Assembly: GCA_963707895.1 (NCBI GenBank)
Contig: CAVPRS010000003.1
Span: 496,001-560,000 of the forward strand
Origin: Fodinibacter sp963707895
GTDB taxonomy: Bacteria; Actinomycetota; Actinomycetes; Actinomycetales; Dermatophilaceae
Direction: 5' to 3'
Length of the DNA: 64,000 nt
Shown here: positions 17,100-26,039 of the stretch, piece by piece
Numbering within the stretch: the stretch's first letter is position 1
Layout of the letters: every line of letters starts with the position of its first letter
Program-made: the position numbers and the translations under genes
Notes under the pieces: generated by a model
Databases searched by the model: none
Seen by the model: only the letters and a program-made list of their open reading frames with translations
Told to the model about the DNA's origin: nothing

Positions 17100-17338
17100 G
17101 TCTCGCTCCTTGGTTCTCAGCTGACAAGTCCTTGGCGGAAGTCAGGCGATGGGCAGCCGGTGCTTGGGCGAGACGCGCCGGGGGGGTCGCCCATGTGGTC
17201 CCTGCCGCACCCGGTGCAGCGGCGATACCGCTGGCCCTCGGGTCGTACTGCCATTTCGCCTCACGTGCGGTGGATCGGACGGCAGGCACGCGGGGCGACG
17301 TGACCCATTGGCGCTTCCGCGGACATGCCGAGATCGGG

Positions 17339-18365
17339 TCATGGCACCGAGAGACTGGACCCGAGCGCGCGGTTGATCTGTCTGAACAGGACACCGGTCT
17401 TGTTGCGGACCGACGAGTACGTAGCCGTGGCTGCCGTCCGGTCGACGCCGTAACCCTCTGCTGCTTCTGCGGTCAGGGACTGCAGGGTCATGACCTGGGC
17501 GAGGTAGTCGGACCGGTCCAGGGTTGGCGGGATGCCGGTCTCGGCCAAGCGGCCGAAACTCCTGCTGAGCAGGACCAGCGCACTGTTGACGTCGACTCCC
17601 GTCCGTAGGCATTCGTCGACGTTCTCCATGTCCCCGATGATGTCGGCAGCCTTTGCCAGTGCCCGCTGCTTGCTGAAGTCCGCGTTGAACGCGGGCGGCG
17701 ACATCGATGGCGTCGGCCGGAACGGCGAGGTCGCCTGCTTCGCTGTAACGATTGCCACTCGAGGCGCAGACCGGACCGTGGGCCCGGCGAGGACGGCCTC
17801 CGCAGTCCCGGAGGCACTCACCGCCACCGCTGTGACCGCTGCCACCGTGGAGGCAGCGAACCACCTGGCCCGGCGCGATGGTCTCCTACCGGGATCCGGG
17901 TGGGCCAAGAGAGGCGAGCTGGACACGTGACTCCTCGACCGGTGTCGAGCGGTCGGGCTCATAACTGTTCCGGTACTTCTCAGTCCACCCGTCCGCGTCC
18001 ACCTGCCGCAGCTGTCCGTGTCCGACGTAGTACCACCCTGATGTCGTTCGGTTGTCCAGCCGGGCGCTGGCTCCGACCTTGGAACCACCATTCGACGGCT
18101 CCGGAGATGCGCCGTTGTGCGGGTCGAGCCGGCCGCTGTCGCCTCCGACAAGGCCATCGTCCGGGTTCTGCAGCCGCAGCGCACCGCACCGCTCGCACAC
18201 CCAGCAGTTGGCGCCGGGAAGGGCGACGCTGACGTCGCGGGTCCGCCACACATGCCCGGGGCAGGTTGCCGGGTCCGGTTCGGTCCTGCTGTCGTGAACC
18301 TGACGGCCGGAACCCCATTTCACAGTCACCCGGTCATCCCCTCGACGAAACTCGAAGTGGGCCAA
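17339..18365 (-). pseudogene. duplicated-cassette membrane protein, copy 1 (frameshifted, N-terminal Zn ribbon)
   Basis: Two overlapping frames together make a full-length relative of the protein at 51204. The upstream frame (17886-18365) has a zinc-ribbon-like part (CPGHVWRTRDVSVALPG, then CWVCERCGAL) and a DUF2510-like motif SGWYYVGHGQLR + DADGWTEKYRN. The downstream frame (ending at 17339) has a transmembrane helix (WFAASTVAAVTAVAVSA), a short linker and a conserved C-terminal domain: RALAKAADIIGDMENVDECL, then VDVNSALVLLSRSFGRLAETG. The frames switch around 17890-17940, implying one extra base. Unlike copy 2, the zinc ribbon is joined in frame and the Thr/Ser/Pro stalk is short. The start is uncertain (TTG at 18365). 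Confidence 0.55.
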
Positions 18366-18503
18366 CGGGTTCGCTGGATTCGCACCCTGTGCGCCCCAGT
18401 TGCAGATCGCGCCCCAGCAGGCACCGCCAAGGGACCCGACAGCTTCTGCCCGCGCAGGGCTACCCGAGAAGCGTGAGTCTTCACACGAGGAAGCCCGGGC
18501 GGG

Positions 18504-18800
18504 CTACTCCGCCTTGGATGCGGCCCCGTCAGCATGTGCTGACCGCCGTCTCTCCAGGTCCTCCAAATGAAGACCGTCCAGTCTCCAAGGTCGGTCGAGG
18601 TTCCATGTCGAAACCTGTTGACCTTCGGTGTCCGGCCCGGCGATGTGCAACGCGCCGCATCGCTCGCAGACCTCTGTCACGTAGCGGCCCGGTAAGGCGA
18701 ACGTGATGTCTCGAACGCGCCAGACGTGCTCGCACATGAGGGCCTTGGGACCCTCGCTCAAATCTTCACTTCCCTGCTCGTTACGTCCCCTGCGACGCAT
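18504..18800 (-). CDS. small Zn-ribbon-like protein of the duplicated cassette
   Basis: 98 residues from an ATG with AGGAGGGG upstream. The core reads MCEHVWRVRDITFALPGRYV and then TEVCERCGALHIAGPDTEGQ. A C-x2-H at the front and a C-x2-C behind could form one zinc site. The end is WNLDRPWRLDGLHLEDLERR. About 70 % of positions match the protein at 52432, and the core also matches the N-terminus of the neighbouring membrane protein. I do not recognise a family. It is probably co-transcribed with the following gene (138 nt gap). Confidence 0.7.
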   Translation of the reverse strand: MRRRGRNEQGSEDLSEGPKALMCEHVWRVRDITFALPGRYVTEVCERCGALHIAGPDTEGQQVSTWNLDRPWRLDGLHLEDLERRRSAHADGAASKAE

Positions 18801-19972
18801 GAGCCCCTCCTAACGGGGGAACTGGGTCCCTTCGTGTTGAAGGCCGGCTCCCACCACAGGACATGCTTGCCCCACGAGGGGAGCAAATCAACCCCCCAGA
18901 TGAGGCCCCCTCGCCCTGTCTGGCATCACCGATTTCGCTGGAGCCTGCACGCGAGACCTGACGAACGCACGACCGGGGCCGGATTCGTCAACGGGGCAAC
19001 GGGATTGTGCACCAGCGAGGGACTCACCTCGCCTGCGCTGCCCGGGACGGAACGCCGAGCCGTAGCTCCCCCTGCAGAGCAGGCGGCTCGGCGTCCGCCA
19101 GGCCCCCTCGACGGCGCATGCGCCGTTGCTCGTTGCGGCCTTCTCCATTGGAGACCCGTTCGGCCGTGCATGGGACGGGTTTCAGAAAATCAGTGTCAGG
19201 TTGCGCCGAACGGTAGGAGAGCCCGGCACCCGCACCGCGCGCCCTCAACTGGCGCCGCGTCCTTTGATGCTCTCTCCAGGGACCACCGCTTCGGCTGGAG
19301 CTCACGGCAGAGGCACGAAGTCGTAGCCGTGCGGGATGGCTGCGAGGCCGTCCCAGGGCACCTCCCCGTCGACATCCGGGCCCGTCGAACCGCAACAGGT
19401 CATCAGGAGTCAGAATCCAGTGCCGCAATGGGTCGCAGAAGCACCCTTCGCCGCACACGTCCGATAGTTGTTTCCCACCGGGTGACCGCAGGGGACTATC
19501 CATCACCACGAGGGTGCGGTTTACTGGAGATGGACGATCGGAGCGGCTGGGGTGCCTTGATTACCGGTCCAATACTCCTTTCATCTGTGGGCTCGTTGGC
19601 GCTGCGCTTTCGCAGGCCGACGTTTCGGTGCCCGGGAATCGGAGGCAGGAATTGTCCATGCCTGGTTTCATCACAGTTGTTCGGCCGGCGCGCGGGCATC
19701 CGACCGGTTCGACGAGCGCGTTGGGCTCCTCTCTCGAGTTCGGGCCGGCCCCGTCATGGCTGTGCGTGGGGAGTTGGCAGACGTCGTGTCGTCGAGGTCT
19801 TTCCTATAGCGGCGTGAACTTTGGCGACCTTGCGGCGGCGTTCGTCGCTCGGAGGATCCTCCACGATTGTCGAAAATTGAAAACATTCGCTTTCAACAGA
19901 GAAAGGCTGCGTACGAAGTCCATTGCCGGCATCCCGCCCAGTTGGCCGAGATCACCAGGAGAAAGAGGAATC
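18801..19972. other. 1.2-kb region without a recognisable gene
   Basis: The first 100 nt match the upstream region of the second cassette copy (52726-52826). Open frames exist on both strands, but their translations are rich in Arg, Pro and Ser with no motif, as expected from shadow frames in GC-rich DNA. The last 110 nt are notably AT-richer and contain an inverted repeat before the beta-helix-like gene. A decayed gene cannot be excluded. Confidence 0.5.
19877..19896 (+). promoter_or_regulatory. inverted repeat in an AT-richer leader
   Basis: TTGAAA at 19877-19882 and TTTCAA at 19891-19896 form a perfect 6-bp dyad with an 8-bp spacer, in the most AT-rich stretch of this region. It lies 77 nt before the start of the secreted protein gene. 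It could be an operator or part of the promoter. Judged by eye. Confidence 0.4.
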
Positions 19973-21187
19973 ATGACCGACCTCACCCGCCGCAACGTCA
20001 CGACCGGTGCTTTTGTGCTGGCCACGGTCACTGCCACCCCGGAGGTGGCCCAGGCGAAACCGCCTTCTCCCAAGCCGGGTGGACTGAGCAACAGGGAACC
20101 CATTGATCGCACCCGCTTCGTTGACGAGTTCCGCGGTTCGACCGATGACGAGAAGCTGACCGAGGCCATGCTGTGGCAGCAGCAGCAACCCGGTCAACCG
20201 GCCCTGCGCCTGCTGCCTCGGGCCTACAACTTCAACCAACCCCGCCAGCTCTACTCCGGGTTCAAGCTCGTGGGCACACCTGCTGGTCCTCGGAACCTGG
20301 AGATCGCCGACACCGCCCACGTGCCCTCCCGGTGCTTCCTGGGCAACAACATCGGCTCGGGCACCAACTCCTGGTGGAACGGGACCGGCAACCTGTTCGA
20401 CATCTACATGGCCGACTTCGGCGTGCAGGGCGACCAGGGGTCGTCCCGTCAGCAGTTCATGGACGTGCCGGTTTCGTCCGGAACCTTGTACGCCTGCCAG
20501 TTCCAGGCCCTGTCGTTCGACTTCATGCGCTCGATCTTCGGCCGGAAGGACAGGGTCTGCGCCTTCACGCAAGTGGTGCTGTCGGGTCACTGGACGGCAA
20601 ACAACCTCTGGGACACCCAGTTCCACCTGGGCGGCTCGGACAACAGCCTGTGGATGGGCGGCTATGTCAACATCGGCACGTCGCAGTCCCCGGTGCAGAC
20701 GGGCACGTACGCCGACAACGACTACATGATCATGCTGTCGTCGCTGTCCAAGACCGACATCGGCTACGTGTACTGCACCGCGCTGAACGGCTGGCGGGGT
20801 CTCAAGGTCACTGGCTCCAGCCACGGTGGCCTCAACTTCTTCGGCGGGGTGTACGAGGGCTACAACGGCACCAATCTGCGCGCTCCGGGCACCGTGATCC
20901 GGCTCGAAGGGGGCAACGGCACCTTCCATGGTCCCCGTATCGGCCAGGCCATGGCCAACCCCGATCCGGCTGAGAGCGGTTACGTCCACGTCACCAACGG
21001 CCAGTGGACGTTCGTCGGTCCCAGCTTCTTCCGGGGGAACACCTCGGCCTCCGTTCCGGCCATCTATCAGAGCGGAGGTCGTCTGACAGTCCTGGGCGCC
21101 ACCGTGGCCAACGACGAAGAGTGGCCCAAGCCCATTCTGAAGACGGTCGGCGGTTCGTCTCAGGTCCTCGACGGGTCCATGGGCTAG
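19973..21187 (+). CDS. secreted, probably beta-helical protein with a Tat-like signal
   Basis: 404 residues from the ATG at 19973, with GAGGAA upstream. The start MTDLTRRNVTTGAFVLATVT resembles a Tat signal (twin Arg, short hydrophobic run) ending near AQA. The mature part is rich in Gly, Asn, Thr and aromatic residues in short strands (VLSGHWTANNLWDTQFHLGG, then MGGYVNIGTSQSPVQ, LKVTGSSHGGLNFFGGVYEG, GNGTFHGPRIGQA). This is the texture of right-handed beta-helix (pectate-lyase-like) proteins. No catalytic motif is recognised. Candidates are a polysaccharide-binding or -cleaving enzyme; the GH51 gene nearby fits but proves nothing. Confidence 0.65.
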   Translation: MTDLTRRNVTTGAFVLATVTATPEVAQAKPPSPKPGGLSNREPIDRTRFVDEFRGSTDDEKLTEAMLWQQQQPGQPALRLLPRAYNFNQPRQLYSGFKLVGTPAGPRNLEIADTAHVPSRCFLGNNIGSGTNSWWNGTGNLFDIYMADFGVQGDQGSSRQQFMDVPVSSGTLYACQFQALSFDFMRSIFGRKDRVCAFTQVVLSGHWTANNLWDTQFHLGGSDNSLWMGGYVNIGTSQSPVQTGTYADNDYMIMLSSLSKTDIGYVYCTALNGWRGLKVTGSSHGGLNFFGGVYEGYNGTNLRAPGTVIRLEGGNGTFHGPRIGQAMANPDPAESGYVHVTNGQWTFVGPSFFRGNTSASVPAIYQSGGRLTVLGATVANDEEWPKPILKTVGGSSQVLDGSMG

Positions 21188-21226
21188 GGAGGACCTGGCC
21201 AAGCAGCGCGGAGCACGGCTCAGGCG

Positions 21227-21799
21227 TCAGTGGATGACGTCGAGGATGTTCTTCTGGATGCCGTTGCTGAACACCTCGCTGTCCACGAGCTTGAGCTTCT
21301 GGGTGTCCTTGTCGGTGTCACTGAAGAACTTCTCGCCTGCGCCGAGGAGGAGCGGGAAGACGAGGAGGTTGTACCGGTCGATCAGTCCAGCGTCGGACAG
21401 GGCGTGGTTGAGGGTGACGCTCCCGTGGATGATGATCGGACCACCCTTCGTCTTCTTCAGCGCTGCGACCTCATCCAGCGAACGCAGAAGCGTTGTCGGC
21501 CCCCAGTCGGAGACGAGGTTCTCGTCGGCGAGGGTGGTCGAGACGACATACTTCGGCAGGCTCTTGTAGTGGCCGAACTCCTCCCTGTCGGGCCACACCG
21601 GACTGAACAGCTGGTAGCTCTTACGGCCCATCAACATGGCGGTCGACTCCTCCTGCTCGGACCCTTTGAGCGCATACGCCTCGGGGACGAAGTCGACGCT
21701 CTTGAAGGTCCAGCCGCCGTTGCGGTAGTCGCTCTGACCTCCGGGGTCTTGGACCACGCCGTCGAGGGAGATGAAGGCGGTGCTGATGAGAGTGCGCAT
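21227..21799 (-). CDS. dihydrofolate reductase family protein (RibD C-terminal domain)
   Basis: 190 residues from an ATG with AAAGGAG upstream. Family features: LISTAFISLDGVVQDPGG, then STAMLMGRKSYQLFSPVW, KYVVSTTLADENLVSDWG, GGPIIIHGSVTLNHALSDAG and DRYNLLVFPLLLGAGEKFF. It resembles YyaP/YqjY-type reductases, thought to use NADPH, with no proven substrate. It is a different subgroup from the paralogue at 12657 and converges with the beta-helix-like gene. Confidence 0.85.
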   Translation of the reverse strand: MRTLISTAFISLDGVVQDPGGQSDYRNGGWTFKSVDFVPEAYALKGSEQEESTAMLMGRKSYQLFSPVWPDREEFGHYKSLPKYVVSTTLADENLVSDWGPTTLLRSLDEVAALKKTKGGPIIIHGSVTLNHALSDAGLIDRYNLLVFPLLLGAGEKFFSDTDKDTQKLKLVDSEVFSNGIQKNILDVIH

Positions 21800-22009
21800 G
21801 GTCGCTCCTTTAGGTCGGGACGTTGGTCTGGTCCGGCGGCGGGTGCCGCCCTATGACATTCCTACGAACGAGGTCGCCCGAATGCGACACGTGGACCCCG
21901 TTCTTCGTGCGGCAGCCGGGGCAAGCCTGGTCGGCTCTACAGGTGAGAGCGGCCGTTTGCGTTTGGAGGTCCCTGCTCCCCTCTCCAGGACAGCGAGCAC
22001 GGGATCGGG

Positions 22010-23521
22010 TCAGGGACGGGAGGTCGTGAGGGCGACGGCAGTCCAGGACACCGGGCTCAACCGCAGCTCGAGACAACCCGCTTCGACGCGAACGGTCGCG
22101 TCCTTGCGCGGCCGCACGGCGTCGGGCTCCACAGCCGTGTTCGTGCGGCGCGGGTCGTCATCCTCGAGGCGCAGGCACTCGGCGACGTCAGCGCCGGGGA
22201 AGCCGCGCAGGTCGACCGTGACGTCGACGGCGTCGCTCGGGTGGCGGTTGACGAGAAAGAGGGCGATCCTGCCGCTCTCCTGGTCCCACGTCGCCGCGGC
22301 ATCGACCGTGTCGACGACGCCATGGACGGCGGTCTCGTGGTGGGCGCCCTTCGGCTCCACGCGCAGCGCGGTGCCACGTGCGAGACGAGCGGTTTGAGCG
22401 AACGGGTGGAAGATCGTCTGGCGCCAGGCCGGACCGCCCGGTTCGGTGCGGATGAGGCCGATGACGTTGACGAGCTGGGCCTGGCAGGCGATCTTGACGC
22501 GGTCCGCGTGACGGAGGAATGCGTTGAGGAACCCGCCGACCGCGACGGCGTCGGCGAGCGAGAAGGTGTCCTCGATGAGGCGGGGTGCCTGCTCCAGGCC
22601 GAGGTTCGTGTGTCCCACGAACTCGCGCTGGTACCAGACGTTCCACTCGTCGAAGGACAGGTGGACCCGCTTCTGGCTGTGACGCTTGGCGCCCACATGG
22701 TCCGCGGTCGCGATCACCGATCGGATGAAGTGGTCCATGTCGACCGATGAGGCGAGGAAGCTCGCCAGGTCTCCCTCGCGCTCCTCGTAGTAGGCGTGCA
22801 GGCTGATGTAGTCAACGGCGTCGTAGGCGTGCTCGAGCACCGTTGCCTCCCACGAGCCGAAGGTGGGCATCTGGCTGCTGGAGCTGCCGCAGGCCACGAG
22901 CTCGATGGCGGGGTCGATCTGACGCATCGCCTTGGCGGTCTCCACCGCCAGCCGCCCGTACTCGTCGGCTGTCTTGTGGCCCGTCTGCCACGGCCCGTCC
23001 ATCTCGTTCCCCAGGCACCAGAGGCGCACGTCGTGCGGGTCCGGATGACCATGACGGGCGCGCAGCTCCGACAGGGCCGTTCCACCCCGGTGGTTGGTGT
23101 ACTCCAGGAGGTCGCAGGCCTCCTGCACCCCGCGGGTCCCCAGGTTCACCGCCATCATCGGCTCGACTCCGCATCGTCGCGCCCACTGGGTGAACTCGTT
23201 GAGCCCGACCTCGTTGCTCTCGATGCTCCGCCAGGCCAGGTCGATCCGGGCCGGTCGCTCCCCGACCGGACCGACCCCGTCCTCCCACCGGTAGCCCGAG
23301 ACGAAGTTGCCACCGGGGTACCGCACCAGGGTCACCCCGGCCTCGCGGGTCAGTTCCGCGACGTCACCTCGGAAGCCGTGTGCGTCGGCGGTCGGGTGCC
23401 CCGGCTCGTGGATGCCGGTGTAGACGCACCGACCCATGTGCTCGACGAACGAACCGAAGATGCGGCGGTCCACCTCCCCGATGGTGAACGCAGGGTCCAG
23501 GACGATCTTGGCCCGCGGCAA
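22010..23521 (-). CDS. GH51 alpha-L-arabinofuranosidase
   Basis: 503 residues from a TTG at 23521, which has GGGAGG five bases upstream and matches the usual family start (PRAKIVLDPAFTIGEVDRR). GH51 marks: FGSFVEHMGRCVYTGI, RYPGGNFVSGYRWEDGVGP, CLGNEMDGPWQ (acid/base Glu about 173) and LSFDEWNVWY (nucleophile Glu about 292), then a C-terminal beta domain. No signal peptide, so it acts on imported arabino-oligosaccharides in the cytoplasm, releasing L-arabinose. A LacI-type palindrome lies 54 nt upstream of the start. Confidence 0.93.
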   Translation of the reverse strand: MPRAKIVLDPAFTIGEVDRRIFGSFVEHMGRCVYTGIHEPGHPTADAHGFRGDVAELTREAGVTLVRYPGGNFVSGYRWEDGVGPVGERPARIDLAWRSIESNEVGLNEFTQWARRCGVEPMMAVNLGTRGVQEACDLLEYTNHRGGTALSELRARHGHPDPHDVRLWCLGNEMDGPWQTGHKTADEYGRLAVETAKAMRQIDPAIELVACGSSSSQMPTFGSWEATVLEHAYDAVDYISLHAYYEEREGDLASFLASSVDMDHFIRSVIATADHVGAKRHSQKRVHLSFDEWNVWYQREFVGHTNLGLEQAPRLIEDTFSLADAVAVGGFLNAFLRHADRVKIACQAQLVNVIGLIRTEPGGPAWRQTIFHPFAQTARLARGTALRVEPKGAHHETAVHGVVDTVDAAATWDQESGRIALFLVNRHPSDAVDVTVDLRGFPGADVAECLRLEDDDPRRTNTAVEPDAVRPRKDATVRVEAGCLELRLSPVSWTAVALTTSRP

Positions 23522-23574
23522 CGCTGCCTCCCACGACGATGGGTCGACTCGGATCCCGCAGTTATACAGCGTCG

Positions 23575-23588
23575 GAACAACGTTGTAC
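23575..23588. promoter_or_regulatory. LacI-type operator before the GH51 gene
   Basis: GAACAACGTTGTAC is a near-perfect palindrome with an ACAACGTTGT core and a central AACGTT, the hallmark of one class of LacI/GalR-family operators. It sits about 55-70 nt upstream of the arabinofuranosidase start. The same core recurs at 42847 before the GH32 gene. Confidence 0.55.
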
Positions 23589-23701
23589 ACGTGGGGTCAC
23601 GACACAGGCGGCTTGGCGATCCAGACCGCCGCCGGACGTTTCCCCGAGCGTCTTCCGGTGTCCGCCCGCGCGGCGAAGAGACCTGCTGCTCCTGGGTGCG
23701 A

Positions 23702-25140
23702 TCACTGCCGCACACCGGCTGTTACGGGTGAGGGGCTGGGTCGGGCCGATCGATGGCGGCGCGGCAGCGGGAGTGCAGCGGCCGACGTCAGTACGCCGCA
23801 GACCGTCAGCATCCCCCACACGCCGAGGAAGTCGTCGGCGGTGCTCGTGGGCGTCAGGGTCCCTAAGCAGCGCGACGGTCAGGGCCACACCGAAAGTGGC
23901 TCCCAGCTGCCGGATCGCCTGGTTGACGGCGGCGCCGGCCGCGAACTCGTCGGACGGCAGTCCCTGCACCGCGGCGCTGGTCAGCTGTGGGATCACCAGG
24001 GCGACCCCAAGACCTGCCAACAGGGACGCGGGGAGCACCTGGCTGGCGTAGGCCGGGTCCTCACCCAGCCGGGTCAGCAGGAGCGCTCCGCCCGCGGCGT
24101 ACACGAGCCCGCCGGGCAACAGCAGGGCGCGCTGCCCGTAGCGAGCCGCCACCCGGCCGAACACGGGCGCGAGCACCATCACCACGACAGGGTCCCGGCA
24201 CCATCGCCAGGCCGGCGCGCACGACGCCGTAGTTCCACACCACGAGCATGAACTGGATCAGGCCGAAGAACATGGCGGTGAACCCGATCGTGAACGCGGC
24301 TGTTGCGATGTTCGCCCAGCGCACGGACGGCCGGGCAAAGATCATCAGGTCGAGTGCCGGGTGCGGCGCCGACAGCGTTCGCCTGACGAAAGCCGCAAGC
24401 ACCAGCAGCCCGCCGACCAGAGCACCCACGGTCCGTGCGGAGACCCAACCCCACTGGTCGCTCTGCACGATGCCCAGGGCGAGCAGGGTCAGGGCGCCGG
24501 CGAGCAGCACGATCCCCAGGGGGTCGGGAAAGGGCTCCTGCCTCGCCTCCCGGGACTCCGGGAGGAGGCGGATTCCCAGCACCAGCGCGATCGCCCCGAC
24601 GGGCACGTTGGCCAGGAACACCGCGCGCCAGTCCCAGCCCTGCACCAGCAGGGCGCCCACGGTCGGCCCGATGGCAGCGGCCAGCGCGGCGATGGCGCCC
24701 CAGACGGCAACTGCGACCGGAACCCGGGCCGTGGGGAACACCGACAGGACGAGCGCGAGGGAGGCGGGCACCAGCGCAGCCGCGCCCAACGCCTGCACGA
24801 CGCGGAACACCACGAGCAGACCGGCCGTCGGGGCGAACGCGCAGAGCACCGACGCCAGTGTGAAGGCGACCAGGCCGAGCAGGAAGACCCGTCGGCGCCC
24901 GAACCGATCCGCCATCCGCCCCGAAGGGACCAGGGCGGCGGCAAGAGCAATGGTGTACGCCGACAGCGTCCAGGACATGGTCGTGAACGACACCGACGGG
25001 AAGCTCGAGCGGATGTCATCGAAGGCCACGAAGAGCACCTGGGCGTCGAGGAAGACCATGAAGGCTGCGAGGCTGGCCACACCGAGCACCACCCAAGGGC
25101 TGACCGGGGGACGAGTGCTCGGCGTCGTCAGAGGCTTCAT
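23702..25140 (-). pseudogene. MFS drug-resistance transporter (DHA2-like) with two frameshifts
   Basis: The first frame from the ATG at 25140 gives twelve hydrophobic segments of an EmrB/QacA-type exporter: TMSWTLSAYTIALAAALVPS, then the A-loop GRMADRFGRRRVFLLG and motif C-like IAALAAAIGPTVGALLVQG. Near 24189 one extra base shifts the frame to VVVMVLAPVFGRVAARYGQR. Near 23840 a second extra base shifts it to DDFLGVWGMLTVCGVLTSA, ending at 23702. Repaired length is about 479 residues, normal for the 14-helix family. It is transcribed divergently from an HxlR regulator 76 nt away. Two lesions suggest decay, but sequencing indels remain possible. Confidence 0.7.
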
Positions 25141-25216
25141 GGTGGAGGAACGTAGTCCGTAAAGTTGAGAAAATCAACCACTTGAAACTAAAAGTCAACC
25201 GTTCTACCCTAGCGGC
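25141..25216. promoter_or_regulatory. divergent promoter with GTTGA...TCAAC repeats
   Basis: This 76-nt AT-rich gap separates the MFS and HxlR genes. It holds the palindrome GTTGAGAAAATCAAC at 25164-25178, and a second TTGA...TCAAC pair follows at once (25182-25199). The HxlR protein is the obvious candidate binder and would control both genes. Confidence 0.55.
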
Positions 25217-25873
25217 ATGCCGAACAAGAGCTACGACCAGTACTGCGGCATCGCCGCCGCGCTCGACGTCGTGGGCGACCGCTGGACGCTGCTGATCCTG
25301 CGGGAGCTCTCCTTCGGTCGACGCCGCTTCACCGACCTGCGCACCGCCCTGCCAGGCATTGCTTCCAACCTGCTCACTGACCGGCTGCGCGACCTGGAGG
25401 AAGCGAGCCTGGTCGAGCAGCAGGAACTGCCGCCACCGGCGGCCCGCACGGTCTATGCCCTGACCGCGGCGGGAGAGCGGATCGTGCCGGTGCTGCGGGC
25501 CCTTGCCCGGTTCGGCCTGCCCCTCCTCACCGACCCCGTGGAGGGACGGGTGCGGCCACGCACCGCCGTGTACGGTGCGCTCGCGCCACTGATCGACGGC
25601 CCTGCTGCTGCCGGCCGCAACCTGGTGATGCGCTTCGTCCTGGACGGCGAGGAGCTCTGGCTGCAGGTACGTGACGGTCGGCTCGAGCGCCCGGATCGAG
25701 GGGTCGAGCCGGACCTGACGTTCACGGGCTCCGCTGCCGCGCTGGTCGAGCTGTGCCGGGGCACCGCGGACCTCGCGGCCCTACGCCCACGCCTTTCAGT
25801 GCACGGAAGCCACGCAGCGCGCGAGGCCTTCACCGGGCTACTCGCCGCTACCGGCGTCGTTCCGGTCGGCTGA
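25217..25873 (+). CDS. HxlR-family regulator with a C-terminal SCP2-like domain
   Basis: 218 residues; the start ATG follows the operator region closely. Residues 8-100 are a winged helix of the HxlR/MarR type: CGIAAALDVVGDRWTLLILR, ELSFGRRRFTDLRTALPGIA, SNLLTDRLRDLEEASLVEQ and YALTAAGERIVPVL. Residues about 130-215 look like a sterol-carrier-type domain (MRFVLDGEELWLQVRDGR, DLTFTGSAAALVELCRG) that may bind a hydrophobic ligand. It probably senses a lipophilic compound and controls the divergent MFS pump. Confidence 0.85.
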   Translation: MPNKSYDQYCGIAAALDVVGDRWTLLILRELSFGRRRFTDLRTALPGIASNLLTDRLRDLEEASLVEQQELPPPAARTVYALTAAGERIVPVLRALARFGLPLLTDPVEGRVRPRTAVYGALAPLIDGPAAAGRNLVMRFVLDGEELWLQVRDGRLERPDRGVEPDLTFTGSAAALVELCRGTADLAALRPRLSVHGSHAAREAFTGLLAATGVVPVG

Positions 25874-26039
25874 CGTCCGACGGCCGACCACCGTTCGCGG
25901 GGACAGCCCCGCAAGGCCCTTGAGTTGATGGCACATTCACCCGGGCCGGGGCATGGCAGCCTTCCCCGGGACTCTGTTCGGGACTTCATACCGGGTGTGT
26001 GCCGGCGAGCACATACGGCTGCGCCGGAACACGGGACAA

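Larger units (their letters stand above)
17339..18900 (-). repeat. duplicated cassette, copy 1
   Basis: The cassette comprises the Zn-ribbon gene (18504-18800), the frameshifted membrane gene and about 100 nt of upstream DNA. The counterpart is at 51204-52826 in the same order and orientation. At DNA level, the start region of the two Zn-ribbon genes shares an identical stretch from CTCGTTACGTCCCCTGCGAC through the ATG and ribosome binding site. The upstream 100 nt are also clearly alike by eye. Confidence 0.65.

Noticed and set aside
18726..19817. Open frame of about 360 codons in the gap before the beta-helix-like gene
   Set aside because: Low-complexity Arg/Pro/Ser translation, no motif, overlaps the conserved start region of the Zn-ribbon gene in antisense.
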